Assembly (NCBI RefSeq): GCF_003431975.1
Contig: NZ_CP027116.1
Coordinates: 3,658,001 to 3,722,000 of the forward strand
Length of the DNA: 64,000 nt
DNA from: Bacillus pumilus
Lineage (GTDB): Bacteria > Bacillota > Bacilli > Bacillales > Bacillaceae
Direction: 5' to 3'
Shown here piece after piece: positions 48,149-58,624 of this stretch. Both the position numbers and the translations under genes were made by a program. The notes beneath the pieces are model-generated. The model worked only from the letters and a program-made list of their open reading frames with translations, did no database searches and was not told the DNA's origin. Each line of letters starts with the position of its first letter. Position 1 is the first letter of the stretch.

Positions 48149-49531
48149 TTAATTTGATGTCTTTCGGCGAATAAGGAAGAACGCGCCCATTGCACCTCCG
48201 GCTAGGATCAAGCTTGCGATTAATCCCGCAAATGCTTCATATGACATACCTAAAGGACCGGCTGTGCCTCCCATACCTGTTTTCGGCATTTCGTTAGGCA
48301 TGTTGGATTTGAACATTTCAGGATGCTGATCAACAATCGCTGTTGCGACATCTTGACCGACCATGAACATATGGCCGTATGCCTCTCTCACTGTTGGATA
48401 AAGCTGATCATAGTCACCATTATGGTAAGACGTATATGTGTTAATCAGCTCATCAATATGCATTTTTAAGCCAGCTTCTAAATCCGCCGCCTTCAAACGT
48501 CCATCTGTCGCTTGATCTAGAAATTTCGCTTGCTTCATACGATACGCATCTAAGTTTTTCATCGCTTTCTCTTTCGCTTCTTTGTCTCCAGATGCATCGG
48601 CTTTGACATAATCAACTAAGTAACCGATATGGCTTGACCAAATGTCTTTGAATTGTTTTCCTGCATCCTTACCATACACAGAGGCAATTGCATCAGATAA
48701 ATCATTTGTGTTTTCGTTTAAAGCTGCCGCTGCTTGATTAAAATCCTTGCTGCCATCATTTCCTTTTTGCATAGCAACGACCGCAAGTGCCAAATGTTCT
48801 GAGAACAAGTAGTTTAAATCTTCACGAAGATCTGCGGCTGGAGTATCGACTGATTTGTGATCAAATTTCCCAGGAAATTGATCTGTGATCGCCCATGATA
48901 CGCCTTTACCTACTTCAAACATATGATGAATGGACTTTCTAACAGTTTCATAGGTCGTATCGAAATCCTTTTCAGTGTAACTGTCAAACGCTTTTAGTAG
49001 TTCATTCACATGCATCTTCAAGCCTTCTTCAAGCTCACTTGCTTTCAATCTGCCGTCTGTTGCTTGATCGAGCATATCGGCTTGTTTCATGCGATATTGG
49101 TCTAGCTGCTTGACCGCTTTCTTTTTACCTGCTTCATCTTTCTTTGCCGTTGCTTGTACATAATCAACAAAATAGCCGATATGGCTGGACCAAATGTCTT
49201 TAAATTGTTTCCCTGCTTTTTTTCCGTACACAGAGGCGATGGCACCTGATAAGTCATTCGTGTTGTCATTCAACGCTGACGCTGCCTGATCGAAATCTTT
49301 ACTGCCGTCAATTCCCTTTTGCATCGTGATGACTGCTAAATAGGCATGCTCTGAAAACAGCTGGTCTAGTGCTGCTCGAAGATCGGTCGCTTTATTTGAC
49401 ACCTGTTGTGATGAAGACATCTTCTTTGCCCCTCCATGCATATGTCCTTCGTGGGCACTTGCGCTATGAGCTGCCGGAAATAGTAATGCTGCGCTAAGCG
49501 GGATGGTTAAAATCGCTTTTTTCATGTTCAT
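48149..49531 (-). CDS. Tandem-repeat surface protein with MPKTG sorting signal
   Basis: A 460-aa secreted protein. A signal peptide (about 1-27, ending SASA) is followed by a His-rich start HEGHMHGG. Two similar helical units of about 170 residues follow (about 45-225 and 230-405), each with LFSEH, a DGSKDF motif, AIASVYGK, SHIGY and a DQATDGRLKA segment. The end is MPKTG at 415-419, a hydrophobic helix, then RRKTSN, a cell-wall sorting signal. Cotranscribed with the adjacent sortase. Repeat function unknown; conserved His residues could bind metal. Confidence 0.88.
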   Translation of the reverse strand: MNMKKAILTIPLSAALLFPAAHSASAHEGHMHGGAKKMSSSQQVSNKATDLRAALDQLFSEHAYLAVITMQKGIDGSKDFDQAASALNDNTNDLSGAIASVYGKKAGKQFKDIWSSHIGYFVDYVQATAKKDEAGKKKAVKQLDQYRMKQADMLDQATDGRLKASELEEGLKMHVNELLKAFDSYTEKDFDTTYETVRKSIHHMFEVGKGVSWAITDQFPGKFDHKSVDTPAADLREDLNYLFSEHLALAVVAMQKGNDGSKDFNQAAAALNENTNDLSDAIASVYGKDAGKQFKDIWSSHIGYLVDYVKADASGDKEAKEKAMKNLDAYRMKQAKFLDQATDGRLKAADLEAGLKMHIDELINTYTSYHNGDYDQLYPTVREAYGHMFMVGQDVATAIVDQHPEMFKSNMPNEMPKTGMGGTAGPLGMSYEAFAGLIASLILAGGAMGAFFLIRRKTSN

Positions 49532-49641
49532 CTGTTATTGCCTCCTCTTTCCGTTTGTTATGTACTTAACGGAGAGAGGCATCACTTGGATCATTCAAAT
49601 CGGTGATTTTTTTCTCTCATCGCAAAATGGGGATGCTTGCA

Positions 49642-49667
49642 TAAAAAAAAGCCGGTTTATCCGGCTG
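49642..49667 (-). terminator. Terminator of the 37-aa gene
   Basis: Minus strand GCCGG-ataaa-CCGGC followed by T8; the stop codon lies in the loop. Confidence 0.8.
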
Positions 49668-49770
49668 ATACGTTACGACTTTTAGATGCTTTCCGTTCTT
49701 TATATATTTTTCTCACCACTGGATAAATCACAGGTGCCCACTTAAAAATTTGTTTCAGCCATTTTTTCAT
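49657..49770 (-). CDS. Small basic peptide (37 aa)
   Basis: A 37-codon gene with a strong GGAGG ahead of its ATG and a terminator that overlaps its stop. The product starts [20 protein letters not shown] and continues with [17 protein letters not shown]. It looks like a short amphipathic/basic peptide, possibly membrane-active or membrane-associated. No family recognised. Signals of expression are good, coding function is inferred. Confidence 0.65.
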   Translation of the reverse strand: MKKWLKQIFKWAPVIYPVVRKIYKERKASKSRNVSAG

Positions 49771-49853
49771 TTCTCCCGCGCCTCCTTATTGTCATTCTTA
49801 TAGGGACGATTCCCCATCTTGTCATAAAATAAACAGGTGCGGGAGAGCAGGAG

Positions 49854-51537
<1,684 letters not shown>

Positions 51538-51750
51538 TCAATCTTTTCGGATCTTTTCATCCTTTTTTCGATCAGGTAACACGACACAAAGCCAATATAA
51601 AATAGAAGAAGATGGGAAGTTTATTAAACCGACAATGCCCCAAAACCACTTATAACGCCCTCTTTTCTTTGCATCCATAAATAAAAGGAGGCCCTGCGCA
51701 AATAGCAACGGCAATGCACACAATAAAATGATCCACTCTGTCTGACTCAT
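51538..51750 (-). CDS. PLDc_N-type small membrane protein (YxlD/YxlE-like)
   Basis: A 70-aa protein with two membrane helices and a DAKKRGRYKWFWGIVGLINFP stretch, typical of phospholipase D nuclease N-terminal small proteins found in sigY operons. B. subtilis YxlD and YxlE control SigY; which of the two this matches is not certain. ATG overlaps the yxlC stop (ATGA). Confidence 0.75.
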   Translation of the reverse strand: MSQTEWIILLCALPLLFAQGLLLFMDAKKRGRYKWFWGIVGLINFPSSSILYWLCVVLPDRKKDEKIRKD

Positions 51751-52058
51751 AAAGAAGACCCTCCTTTAATGTGTTGATATTCCTTGATGCCGACAACGAC
51801 GCAGAGTGGCACACTCACTATTTGGAGAAGGATGAAGATGATAGGCAAATGGGTGATGACAGCTACAAATAGTGCCAAAATGGTCACACTGATAAGAACG
51901 TACGCCAGAACTTCTTGTTTAAAGCGCCTTTTCTCTTGTTCCTTCGCCTGCTTCAGCATCATCATGACAGCATGCTCACTTGGCTTTTCCACTTCAATTT
52001 GTTCATCTAGCTGCTGTAGCTCTTCCTTTAATCGTTCGGTGAACTGATCTTCCTTCAT
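51747..52058 (-). CDS. yxlC: Putative SigY regulator YxlC
   Basis: A 103-aa protein: charged N-terminal cytoplasmic helix region (RLKEELQQLDEQIEVEKPSEH) followed by two membrane helices (about 55-75 and 77-95). Matches YxlC, part of the anti-sigma complex for SigY. It overlaps sigY by 4 bases (ATGA). Confidence 0.8.
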   Translation of the reverse strand: MKEDQFTERLKEELQQLDEQIEVEKPSEHAVMMMLKQAKEQEKRRFKQEVLAYVLISVTILALFVAVITHLPIIFILLQIVSVPLCVVVGIKEYQHIKGGSSL

Positions 52059-52588
52059 AGGGACCACTCCTTTCGAATTTTCTTTAATCCATGATGAACT
52101 CTTGACTTCACAGTGCCTTCTCTCATCCCAAGCATTGAAGCAATCTCGGGATAAGTAAAACCATAATAATAGTGAAGTATAATCGGTGCTCTCTCCTGAG
52201 CCTTTAATTCGTTTAGCGCTTCCCACATGTCATGCCATGGGTGGCCCTTTTGCTGTATGTCCCATTTGAACCGGCGTATCGTCTCTTGATTTGTTTTTCC
52301 TTCTCTCAATTGTTCACGTTTTCTTTTCTTCTGATGATCCAAAAATTGTCTAGATGCAATGGAAATGAGCCATGTTGAAAATAAGGAATCTCCTCTAAAT
52401 GAAGAAAGTTTCATGTATGCTTTGAGCATCGTTTCTTGCATGATTTCTTCCGCCAGCTCTTGTTGAAGGGTGAGCTTCATCATATAACGGTAAACAAAGG
52501 AATAATGATGACGATAAAGGGCTGTAAATGCAGCATCATCCCCCTGTTGTGCCCGCTGAATCAATAAGGTTTCTTCTGTCTGCTCCAA
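52055..52588 (-). CDS. sigY: ECF sigma factor SigY
   Basis: A 177-aa ECF sigma factor: region 2 at about 10-75 (ALYRHHYSFVYRYMMKLT, LFSTWLISIASRQFLDHQKKRKR) and region 4 at about 115-165 (YYGFTYPEIASMLGMREGTVKSRVHHGLKKI). TTG 52588 has GGAGG 7 nt upstream; a GTG two codons earlier sits too close. Its own-type promoter lies upstream. The B. subtilis operon also has yxlE-G; no ABC genes follow here. Confidence 0.87.
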   Translation of the reverse strand: MEQTEETLLIQRAQQGDDAAFTALYRHHYSFVYRYMMKLTLQQELAEEIMQETMLKAYMKLSSFRGDSLFSTWLISIASRQFLDHQKKRKREQLREGKTNQETIRRFKWDIQQKGHPWHDMWEALNELKAQERAPIILHYYYGFTYPEIASMLGMREGTVKSRVHHGLKKIRKEWSL

Positions 52589-52624
52589 ACACACCCCTCC
52601 TTCCTTTTCTTCTCTTATTTATTA

Positions 52625-52650
52625 GACGACACGGATGGCGACATCGTTCA
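52625..52650 (-). promoter_or_regulatory. Candidate autoregulated ECF promoter of sigY
   Basis: Minus strand TGAACG (52650-52645), 16 bp, CGTC (52628-52625), 36 bp upstream of the sigY start; matches the SigY-type pattern. Confidence 0.75.
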
Positions 52651-53067
52651 AAATAACCTTTGTTTTTTAGTTTGTTTGCTTTTCTCCCTTTTGGTCCAGT
52701 ATTTGAAGCATTAAATATCCATTTTTTTCTTATGTAATGATTATGACATTCCTTCGCCTCTAACAAAATGATGCGTTCTGATTTTCTATCAAGCGGAGAT
52801 GCTCTCCCCCATAATCACTAGGTCATCCCAATACCTATCGTCAATGATCCTTGTCTCATTTAGACGAAAATAAAATAATCAAGGCCTTAGTTTTCTAGAA
52901 AATCATGGAATAAACACCGCCAATTCTTAGCCGATGATACCTTTTTGCGTGCTATGCTCTTCCTACATTCCAAAAAGGCGATACTAGCGAAGAAAGGAGA
53001 AGCAGCTAAATCGCAGCTTATTTTGGAAACGTTCACATTAAAACAAAATAGAATGGAGATGTTGACT
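52651..53067. promoter_or_regulatory. Upstream region of pel
   Basis: 417 bp, no separate gene. Contains TGGAAACGTTCACA at 53024-53037, a cre-like site with two mismatches 30 bp before the pel start, consistent with catabolite repression. Confidence 0.45.
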
Positions 53068-54096
53068 TTGAAGAAAAAAGTTCCAATGTTAGCTGGTGTG
53101 TTAGCGGTTGGTCTCGTGACTTCATTATTTGCACCTAATGGGGAGGCAAAAGCGGTAGCAAAGTATCCAGAAAGTCCTTCTATGATGGCCAATTTTAATC
53201 AACAAGGATTCTCCACATTAAATGGCGGTACAACAGGCGGTGAAGGTGGTAAAACCGTCACAGTCAAAACTGGAAATGAACTATTGGCTGCCCTCAAAAG
53301 TAAAGGAACTAACGAAAAATTAAAAATTGTTGTCGACGGGACGATTACCCCTTCTAATACATCTGCCAATAAAATCGATGTGAAAGATACAAACAATGTC
53401 TCGATCGTCGGCAAAGGCACGAAAGGTGAATTCAATGGAATTGGCATTAAAGTATGGCGTGCCAATAACATCATTATCCGCAACCTGAAAATCCATCACA
53501 GCAACATCGGTGACAAGGATGCCATCGGAATCGAAGGCGCTTCTAAAAACGTATGGGTTGACCATAATGAACTGTACAATACATTAAATTCGGGTAAAGA
53601 TGATTATGATGGATTATTTGATGTGAAAAATGACTCCGACTATATTACCTTCTCATGGAACTATGTTCATGACAGCTGGAAAACGATGCTCATGGGCAGC
53701 TCTGATAACGACAGCTACAACCGAAAAATTACCTTCCACAACAACCGTTTTGAAAACCTGAACTCTCGTGTACCGTCTATGCGCTTCGGGGAAGGGCACG
53801 TGTATAACAACTACTATAAAGGCATCCATGCGACAGCGATCAACTCTCGGATGGGCGCAAAGATGAGAATTGAGCACAACATATTTGAAAATACAAAAAA
53901 TGCGATCGGCAGCTGGGACAGCCGTCAAGTCGGTACATGGCATGTCATCAACAACTCATATATTAACAGCTCAGGCAGTCTGCCAACATCTTCTACAGGT
54001 ACGTACAACCCTCCTTATCACTACTCTTTGCTTAACGTGAACAATGTCAAATCAGAAGTGGTATCAAATGCTGGTGTTGGAAAAGTAAACCCTTAA
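53068..54096 (+). CDS. pel: Pectate lyase (PL1)
   Basis: A 342-aa secreted PL1 lyase that cleaves polygalacturonate by beta-elimination with Ca2+. A signal peptide (about 1-27, ending in GEAKA) precedes the beta-helix. Key segments are [10 protein letters not shown], the Ca-binding [14 protein letters not shown], and [16 protein letters not shown] with the catalytic Arg. GGAG 9 nt upstream favours TTG 53068, but ATG 53059 and 53053 are in frame. Ended by a strong terminator. Confidence 0.93.
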   Translation: MKKKVPMLAGVLAVGLVTSLFAPNGEAKAVAKYPESPSMMANFNQQGFSTLNGGTTGGEGGKTVTVKTGNELLAALKSKGTNEKLKIVVDGTITPSNTSANKIDVKDTNNVSIVGKGTKGEFNGIGIKVWRANNIIIRNLKIHHSNIGDKDAIGIEGASKNVWVDHNELYNTLNSGKDDYDGLFDVKNDSDYITFSWNYVHDSWKTMLMGSSDNDSYNRKITFHNNRFENLNSRVPSMRFGEGHVYNNYYKGIHATAINSRMGAKMRIEHNIFENTKNAIGSWDSRQVGTWHVINNSYINSSGSLPTSSTGTYNPPYHYSLLNVNNVKSEVVSNAGVGKVNP

Positions 54097-54104
54097 AACC
54101 ACAA

Positions 54105-54141
54105 AACGTTCGGACAGAAATTACTGCCCGAACGTTCTTTT
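54105..54141 (+). terminator. pel terminator
   Basis: AACGTTCGG-aCAG...CTG-CCGAACGTTCTTTT. Confidence 0.9.
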
Positions 54142-54148
54142 CATTTAT

Positions 54149-55882
54149 TTATATTGTAGAAAACGGACGATCCATCTCATACAATTTTTGATAACGCGGG
54201 TTTTCTTTCAGCAAATCTTGATGCTCTCCCTGCATTTCAATTTGTCCATCTTCAATAAACATGATGCGGTCACATGCCTCACAGCCAGTGAGATGATGGG
54301 TAATCCAAATGACCGTTTTTCCTTTTAACACACGGAAGATGGTTTCAAGTAGCTCCCGCTCTGTGCGCGGATCAAGCCCGACGGTGGGCTCATCTAATAC
54401 AACAATTGGAGTGTTTTGCAGCAAAATCCGTGCTAACGCCATTCGTTGTCTTTCTCCACCTGAGAAACGAACCCCTGTCTCCTGTACACCGGTGTGATAC
54501 CCCTCTGGCAAGGATTCAATGGTATCGTGGAGCTGCACTTGTCGCGCAGCTTCTTTTACCTGCTCTTCTGTCGCATTTGGAGAGCCTAAGCGAATATTGT
54601 TTAAAACAGAAGTATCGAATAAATATGGCTGTTGATTCAGCACAGACACATACGCGGATACGTTCTCTTGAATGCTTTGTACCGCTTTCCCCTGGATACT
54701 GACATTTCCTTGATTCGGCACGACGGCTCCTTCTAACAATTTTAAAATAGTCGATTTTCCTGCACCACTTTTTCCTAAAAGAGCGAGTGTTTCGCCTTGC
54801 TTCAGTGAAAATGACAGGTGCTTTAGCACATGTTGGTGTGAATCATACCTAAAGGACACTTGATCAAAACAGACAGCTTGATCGTTAGAACTGGTCGACG
54901 GACCCTCTGTCTGCCCATCAGCTCCCTCGTCATACGATTGCTTCTCATAATGATTCAGTCTGCCGACAGCATGCTGATAGACTGGAATATCACCTGCCGC
55001 ATCTGAGAGCGGAAGAAAGGCTTCTGTTAACGGAAACAGTACAAGCACGAAGGCTGCAATCAGTGTGTGTGACATCGAGCCTGACTGAACGACTGACCCG
55101 CTCCAATACACAACAAGCACAACCGCGCCTCCAATTATGAGCTGTGCAAAAAATTGGCGCAGACGGATAAATCGGTGCTTAGCTCCTTCAAGCGCTAACA
55201 GCTGCGCTTCTTTCTGTTCATATGCATCAACAAAATCTTTCTGCCTGCCGCTAAACAACCAGTCACTAACGCCCATGACGGCATCTGTTAAATGGCTGTA
55301 CAGTTCATTTCTGCCTTTTTTCATTTGAATTTGTCTCGCCCGGTTCACTAGCACGGTGACGTATGGGAAAACGAATACGAGAAGTGCCATATAAAGCAGC
55401 ATCAGTCCAGCGAATGGCCACGAGAATAGACCAAGAGCCCCAATGGATGCGGCATATAAAAGCAGCGCACCGATGGATGGAAAGATGGTTTTTAAATAGG
55501 CGTCCTGCAGTCTCTCAACATCATCTGACAAGAGCCCAAGCATTTCACCTGTACCCAGCTTTGTTTGTTTCGCACTTCGTTCAGCCATGTCATACAGACG
55601 GACACGCATTTTTTCAATCATGGTCAAAATGAGCTGGTGGCTCGCCAGTCTTTCTGCGTAGCGGGCAGCTGAGCGGGAAATACCAAAGGTACGTACAGCT
55701 ACAATAGGGACGTACACCATGAGTATATTTTCAGGTCGTGTGGCCGCTTTTGAAATGAGAAATCCTGACGTATACATCAGCATAGAAGCAGAGAATACTG
55801 CAATGGCCCCTAAAAATAAAACCAGGGCAAACAGCTTTTGATTCTCCTTGATATAAGGTATAAACCAGCCTTTACTGACCAT
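54149..55882 (-). CDS. cydC: Cytochrome bd assembly ABC transporter CydC
   Basis: A 577-aa half-transporter (membrane domain about 15-305, ATPase after 340) with Walker A GKSGAGKSTILKLLEG, signature FSGGERQRMALARILL and Walker B IVVLDEPTVGLDPR. It exports thiols or heme-related molecules needed to assemble cytochrome bd, as a heterodimer. Its N-terminal GFLISKAATRPEN and TFGISRSAARYAERLASH match the CydC family; the B. subtilis name for the fourth gene is cydD. It overlaps the upstream gene by 11 bases. Confidence 0.92.
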   Translation of the reverse strand: MVSKGWFIPYIKENQKLFALVLFLGAIAVFSASMLMYTSGFLISKAATRPENILMVYVPIVAVRTFGISRSAARYAERLASHQLILTMIEKMRVRLYDMAERSAKQTKLGTGEMLGLLSDDVERLQDAYLKTIFPSIGALLLYAASIGALGLFSWPFAGLMLLYMALLVFVFPYVTVLVNRARQIQMKKGRNELYSHLTDAVMGVSDWLFSGRQKDFVDAYEQKEAQLLALEGAKHRFIRLRQFFAQLIIGGAVVLVVYWSGSVVQSGSMSHTLIAAFVLVLFPLTEAFLPLSDAAGDIPVYQHAVGRLNHYEKQSYDEGADGQTEGPSTSSNDQAVCFDQVSFRYDSHQHVLKHLSFSLKQGETLALLGKSGAGKSTILKLLEGAVVPNQGNVSIQGKAVQSIQENVSAYVSVLNQQPYLFDTSVLNNIRLGSPNATEEQVKEAARQVQLHDTIESLPEGYHTGVQETGVRFSGGERQRMALARILLQNTPIVVLDEPTVGLDPRTERELLETIFRVLKGKTVIWITHHLTGCEACDRIMFIEDGQIEMQGEHQDLLKENPRYQKLYEMDRPFSTI

Positions 55883-57608
55883 GTGTGACCGCCCCCATTT
55901 GCTCCTGTACCAATTGATAATACACGCCTTTTCTTTCCATTAATGATTCATGTGTCCCCATTTCTGCAATCGTTCCTTGATCCATGACAATGATTTCATC
56001 CATGTCTGGCATCCAATGAAGCCTGTGCGTCGCTAAGAACACCAGTTTATCCTCAAACAGCGGGAGCATCGTTTTCTTCAATTCATACTCCGTCTCAATG
56101 TCGAGATGCGCTGTCGGTTCGTCTAACAGCATGATCGACCGCTGGCCGAGTACCGTTCGCGCAAGTGCAATTCTTTGCGCCTGTCCGCCGCTGAGACCTC
56201 TTCCCTGTTCTCCAATGACCTCATCGAGACCATTTGGCAGCTGCATCACTAGCTGAGATAAGCCAGCCTCATGCACAGCTCTTTCCACTTCTTCATCTGT
56301 TGCGTCTGGTTCGTAAAAACGAATGTTCTCTCGTAATGTCATGTGAAATAAATAAGGATGCTGCGGCATATAGACGACTTCTTTTTGCCATTCCTTCATC
56401 TGTAAATGAACAAACGGCTGGCCGTTTAACGTGATTTGACCTGAAGTCGGTTCAACAAAGCCGCCGAGCACATCGGTTAATGTCGATTTCCCCGAACCAC
56501 TTGCACCGATGATCCCGATTTTTTTCTTTCCTTTGACCGTGAAGTCTACATCCTGAATGGAATAAGGAGCATGCTCATCATGCAGGACACATATATCTTG
56601 CAGTGTGAGTACAGATTGTTCGTTCCACTCATTCAGTTGCACAGATTGTGTGTCCTGAACGCGAAAGCCTTTTTCTTCTAAAATAACCTGCATGGCTTCA
56701 TTCGCTTCTTTTCCATTTAGTGTCGCATGATAATCATTTCCCACTTCTCGCACCGGCAGGAAATATTCAGGCGCCAGCATGAGTGCCGTCAAAGCCGGCA
56801 ATAACAGAAGCTCTCCTTCAATTAATCGCAAACCAAGAAAGACGGCAACGGTTGCAATCGACAGCATGGAAAAGAAAACAAGCGCAAATGATGAAAGAAA
56901 TGCGACCTTCAGCGTACTCATGGTCGCCTTTCGATATCGCTTTGACACCTCCGCAATATTGCGGGAATGTTTTTTGCTAATGCCTAAGTAACGAAGCGTT
57001 TCAAGGCCGCGGAGAGAATCAGTAAAATGATTGGATAATTTCTCATACGATCTCCATTGTTTGGCCGCTTTACGCTGAGCAACAAGACCTAGCAAAATCA
57101 TAAAAACAATTAAAATCGGCAGCGTCACGATTAATATGACAGCAGATGTTTCATCTAACGTCCAAACATAGATGAGTACCATCACTGGAATAACCGCCAT
57201 ATTCACCATTTTCGGCAAAAATAGCTGTAAATACTGACGATATTGAGCAATTCCCTCCATCGCTAATGTGACAAGCTTTCCTGTTCCTTTTTTCTTTGTG
57301 AAAGCTGGACCTAAACGAAAGAGTTGATCTAACAGCTGTTTTCTGACGTCTGCTCCAATTCGGGAAGAGTAGGTAAACATGACCTTCTCCCGAATGAAGG
57401 TGAGACCGTGCCGCACAAGAAAGGCAGCAAGAAACAGCAGGACATAAGGTGTTGCCTGCGATAGGCTTTTCCCGTCAAACAGCGTAGTAATGGCATGTGC
57501 CAGCCACTGTGCTTGGAAAATAATACTTGCTCCTTGAATGAGTGACACAATACCTAAGAGGGCAAGGAGCCCTCTCATTCCTTTTAATTGAAGCAAACGT
57601 TTATCCAT
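55872..57608 (-). CDS. cydD: Cytochrome bd assembly ABC transporter CydD
   Basis: A 578-aa half-transporter: six helices, then an ABC domain with GASGSGKSTLTDVLGG, LSGGQAQRIALARTVLGQ and IMLLDEPTAHLD. Sequence type is CydD (the B. subtilis name for this third gene is cydC). The ATG shares one base with the cydB stop (TAATG). It forms the heterodimer with the fourth gene product. Confidence 0.92.
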   Translation of the reverse strand: MDKRLLQLKGMRGLLALLGIVSLIQGASIIFQAQWLAHAITTLFDGKSLSQATPYVLLFLAAFLVRHGLTFIREKVMFTYSSRIGADVRKQLLDQLFRLGPAFTKKKGTGKLVTLAMEGIAQYRQYLQLFLPKMVNMAVIPVMVLIYVWTLDETSAVILIVTLPILIVFMILLGLVAQRKAAKQWRSYEKLSNHFTDSLRGLETLRYLGISKKHSRNIAEVSKRYRKATMSTLKVAFLSSFALVFFSMLSIATVAVFLGLRLIEGELLLLPALTALMLAPEYFLPVREVGNDYHATLNGKEANEAMQVILEEKGFRVQDTQSVQLNEWNEQSVLTLQDICVLHDEHAPYSIQDVDFTVKGKKKIGIIGASGSGKSTLTDVLGGFVEPTSGQITLNGQPFVHLQMKEWQKEVVYMPQHPYLFHMTLRENIRFYEPDATDEEVERAVHEAGLSQLVMQLPNGLDEVIGEQGRGLSGGQAQRIALARTVLGQRSIMLLDEPTAHLDIETEYELKKTMLPLFEDKLVFLATHRLHWMPDMDEIIVMDQGTIAEMGTHESLMERKGVYYQLVQEQMGAVTHGQ

Positions 57609-58624
57609 TAGTAAGTCATTGGCTCCTTACCGCTGACCCGTTTACGGAAGACGTAATAGCTCCAAATTTGGTACCCAAGCACAAAGGGCAGCAAAGAAAT
57701 GGCTACAATCGTCATCACCGTTAGTGAATAGGATCCGGATGCAGCGTTATGAATGGTGAGATCAAATGCATGGTTGATCGAGCTAATCATGACGCGCGGG
57801 AACAATGCAGTGAAAAGCATGGTGACCGTCACCATGATGCCTGCACCTGTGAAGAAAAATGTCCAGCCATCACGTTCTTTTCTCATAAAGAATAGAGCCG
57901 CTACGTAACAAACCACAATGAGTACAGTTAACGGAATGGTGATCATCGGGCGTACCGTATAAATGTCTGTTTCCATGATAGATACACCGACAAAAAGGAC
58001 AAGAACTGGCAGTGCAATGAGCAGGACACGCTGGCCAAGCTTTCTTGCACGATTTCTTAAATCACCTTCTGTACGAAGTGTGACGAATATCAATCCGTGC
58101 AGGAGGCAAAGAACCGTCACAGCTAATCCGCCGATTACTGAATAAAGGTTCACAAAATCCGTAAAGCCAGCATACATGTTCATGTCTTGATCAATCGGCA
58201 TCCCGCGTAAAATACTTGTGAATAACACACCGAGTAAAAACGGCGGGAGCAGACTGCCAAAGAAAATGACCCAGTCCCACGCCTTGATCCAAGAGGCTTT
58301 CTCAACCTTCCCTCGAAATTCAAAGGCGACTCCGCGCCCGATGAGCGCTAAGAGCAGAACTGCAAACGGGATATAGTATCCGCTGAACATCGTGGCATAC
58401 CAGTGAGGGAATGCAGCGAAAATAGCGCCCCCAGCTGTAATCAGCCAGACCTCATTCGCATCCCAGAAAGGACCAATCGTATTAATTAAAATGCGGCGTT
58501 CGTGCGCATCCTTTCCAAGCAGTTGCATGGACATCCCCACACCAAAATCAAATCCTTCTAAGAAGAAAAATCCAACAAACAATACTGCGACAAGAATAAA
58601 CCAAATCTCGTTAAGATATGCCAT
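57608..58624 (-). CDS. cydB: Cytochrome bd quinol oxidase subunit II
   Basis: A 338-aa eight- to nine-helix subunit II. FFLEGFDFGVGM and GPFWDANEVWLITAGGAIFAAFP are the family motifs. ATG 58624 has GGAGG 8 nt upstream; the longer reading frame lies inside cydA. It overlaps cydA by 14 bases. Confidence 0.95.
   Translation of the reverse strand: MAYLNEIWFILVAVLFVGFFFLEGFDFGVGMSMQLLGKDAHERRILINTIGPFWDANEVWLITAGGAIFAAFPHWYATMFSGYYIPFAVLLLALIGRGVAFEFRGKVEKASWIKAWDWVIFFGSLLPPFLLGVLFTSILRGMPIDQDMNMYAGFTDFVNLYSVIGGLAVTVLCLLHGLIFVTLRTEGDLRNRARKLGQRVLLIALPVLVLFVGVSIMETDIYTVRPMITIPLTVLIVVCYVAALFFMRKERDGWTFFFTGAGIMVTVTMLFTALFPRVMISSINHAFDLTIHNAASGSYSLTVMTIVAISLLPFVLGYQIWSYYVFRKRVSGKEPMTY

Noticed and set aside
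53199..53943. Minus-strand reading frames within pel
   Set aside because: Opposite-strand shadows of a conserved enzyme with no signals of their own.
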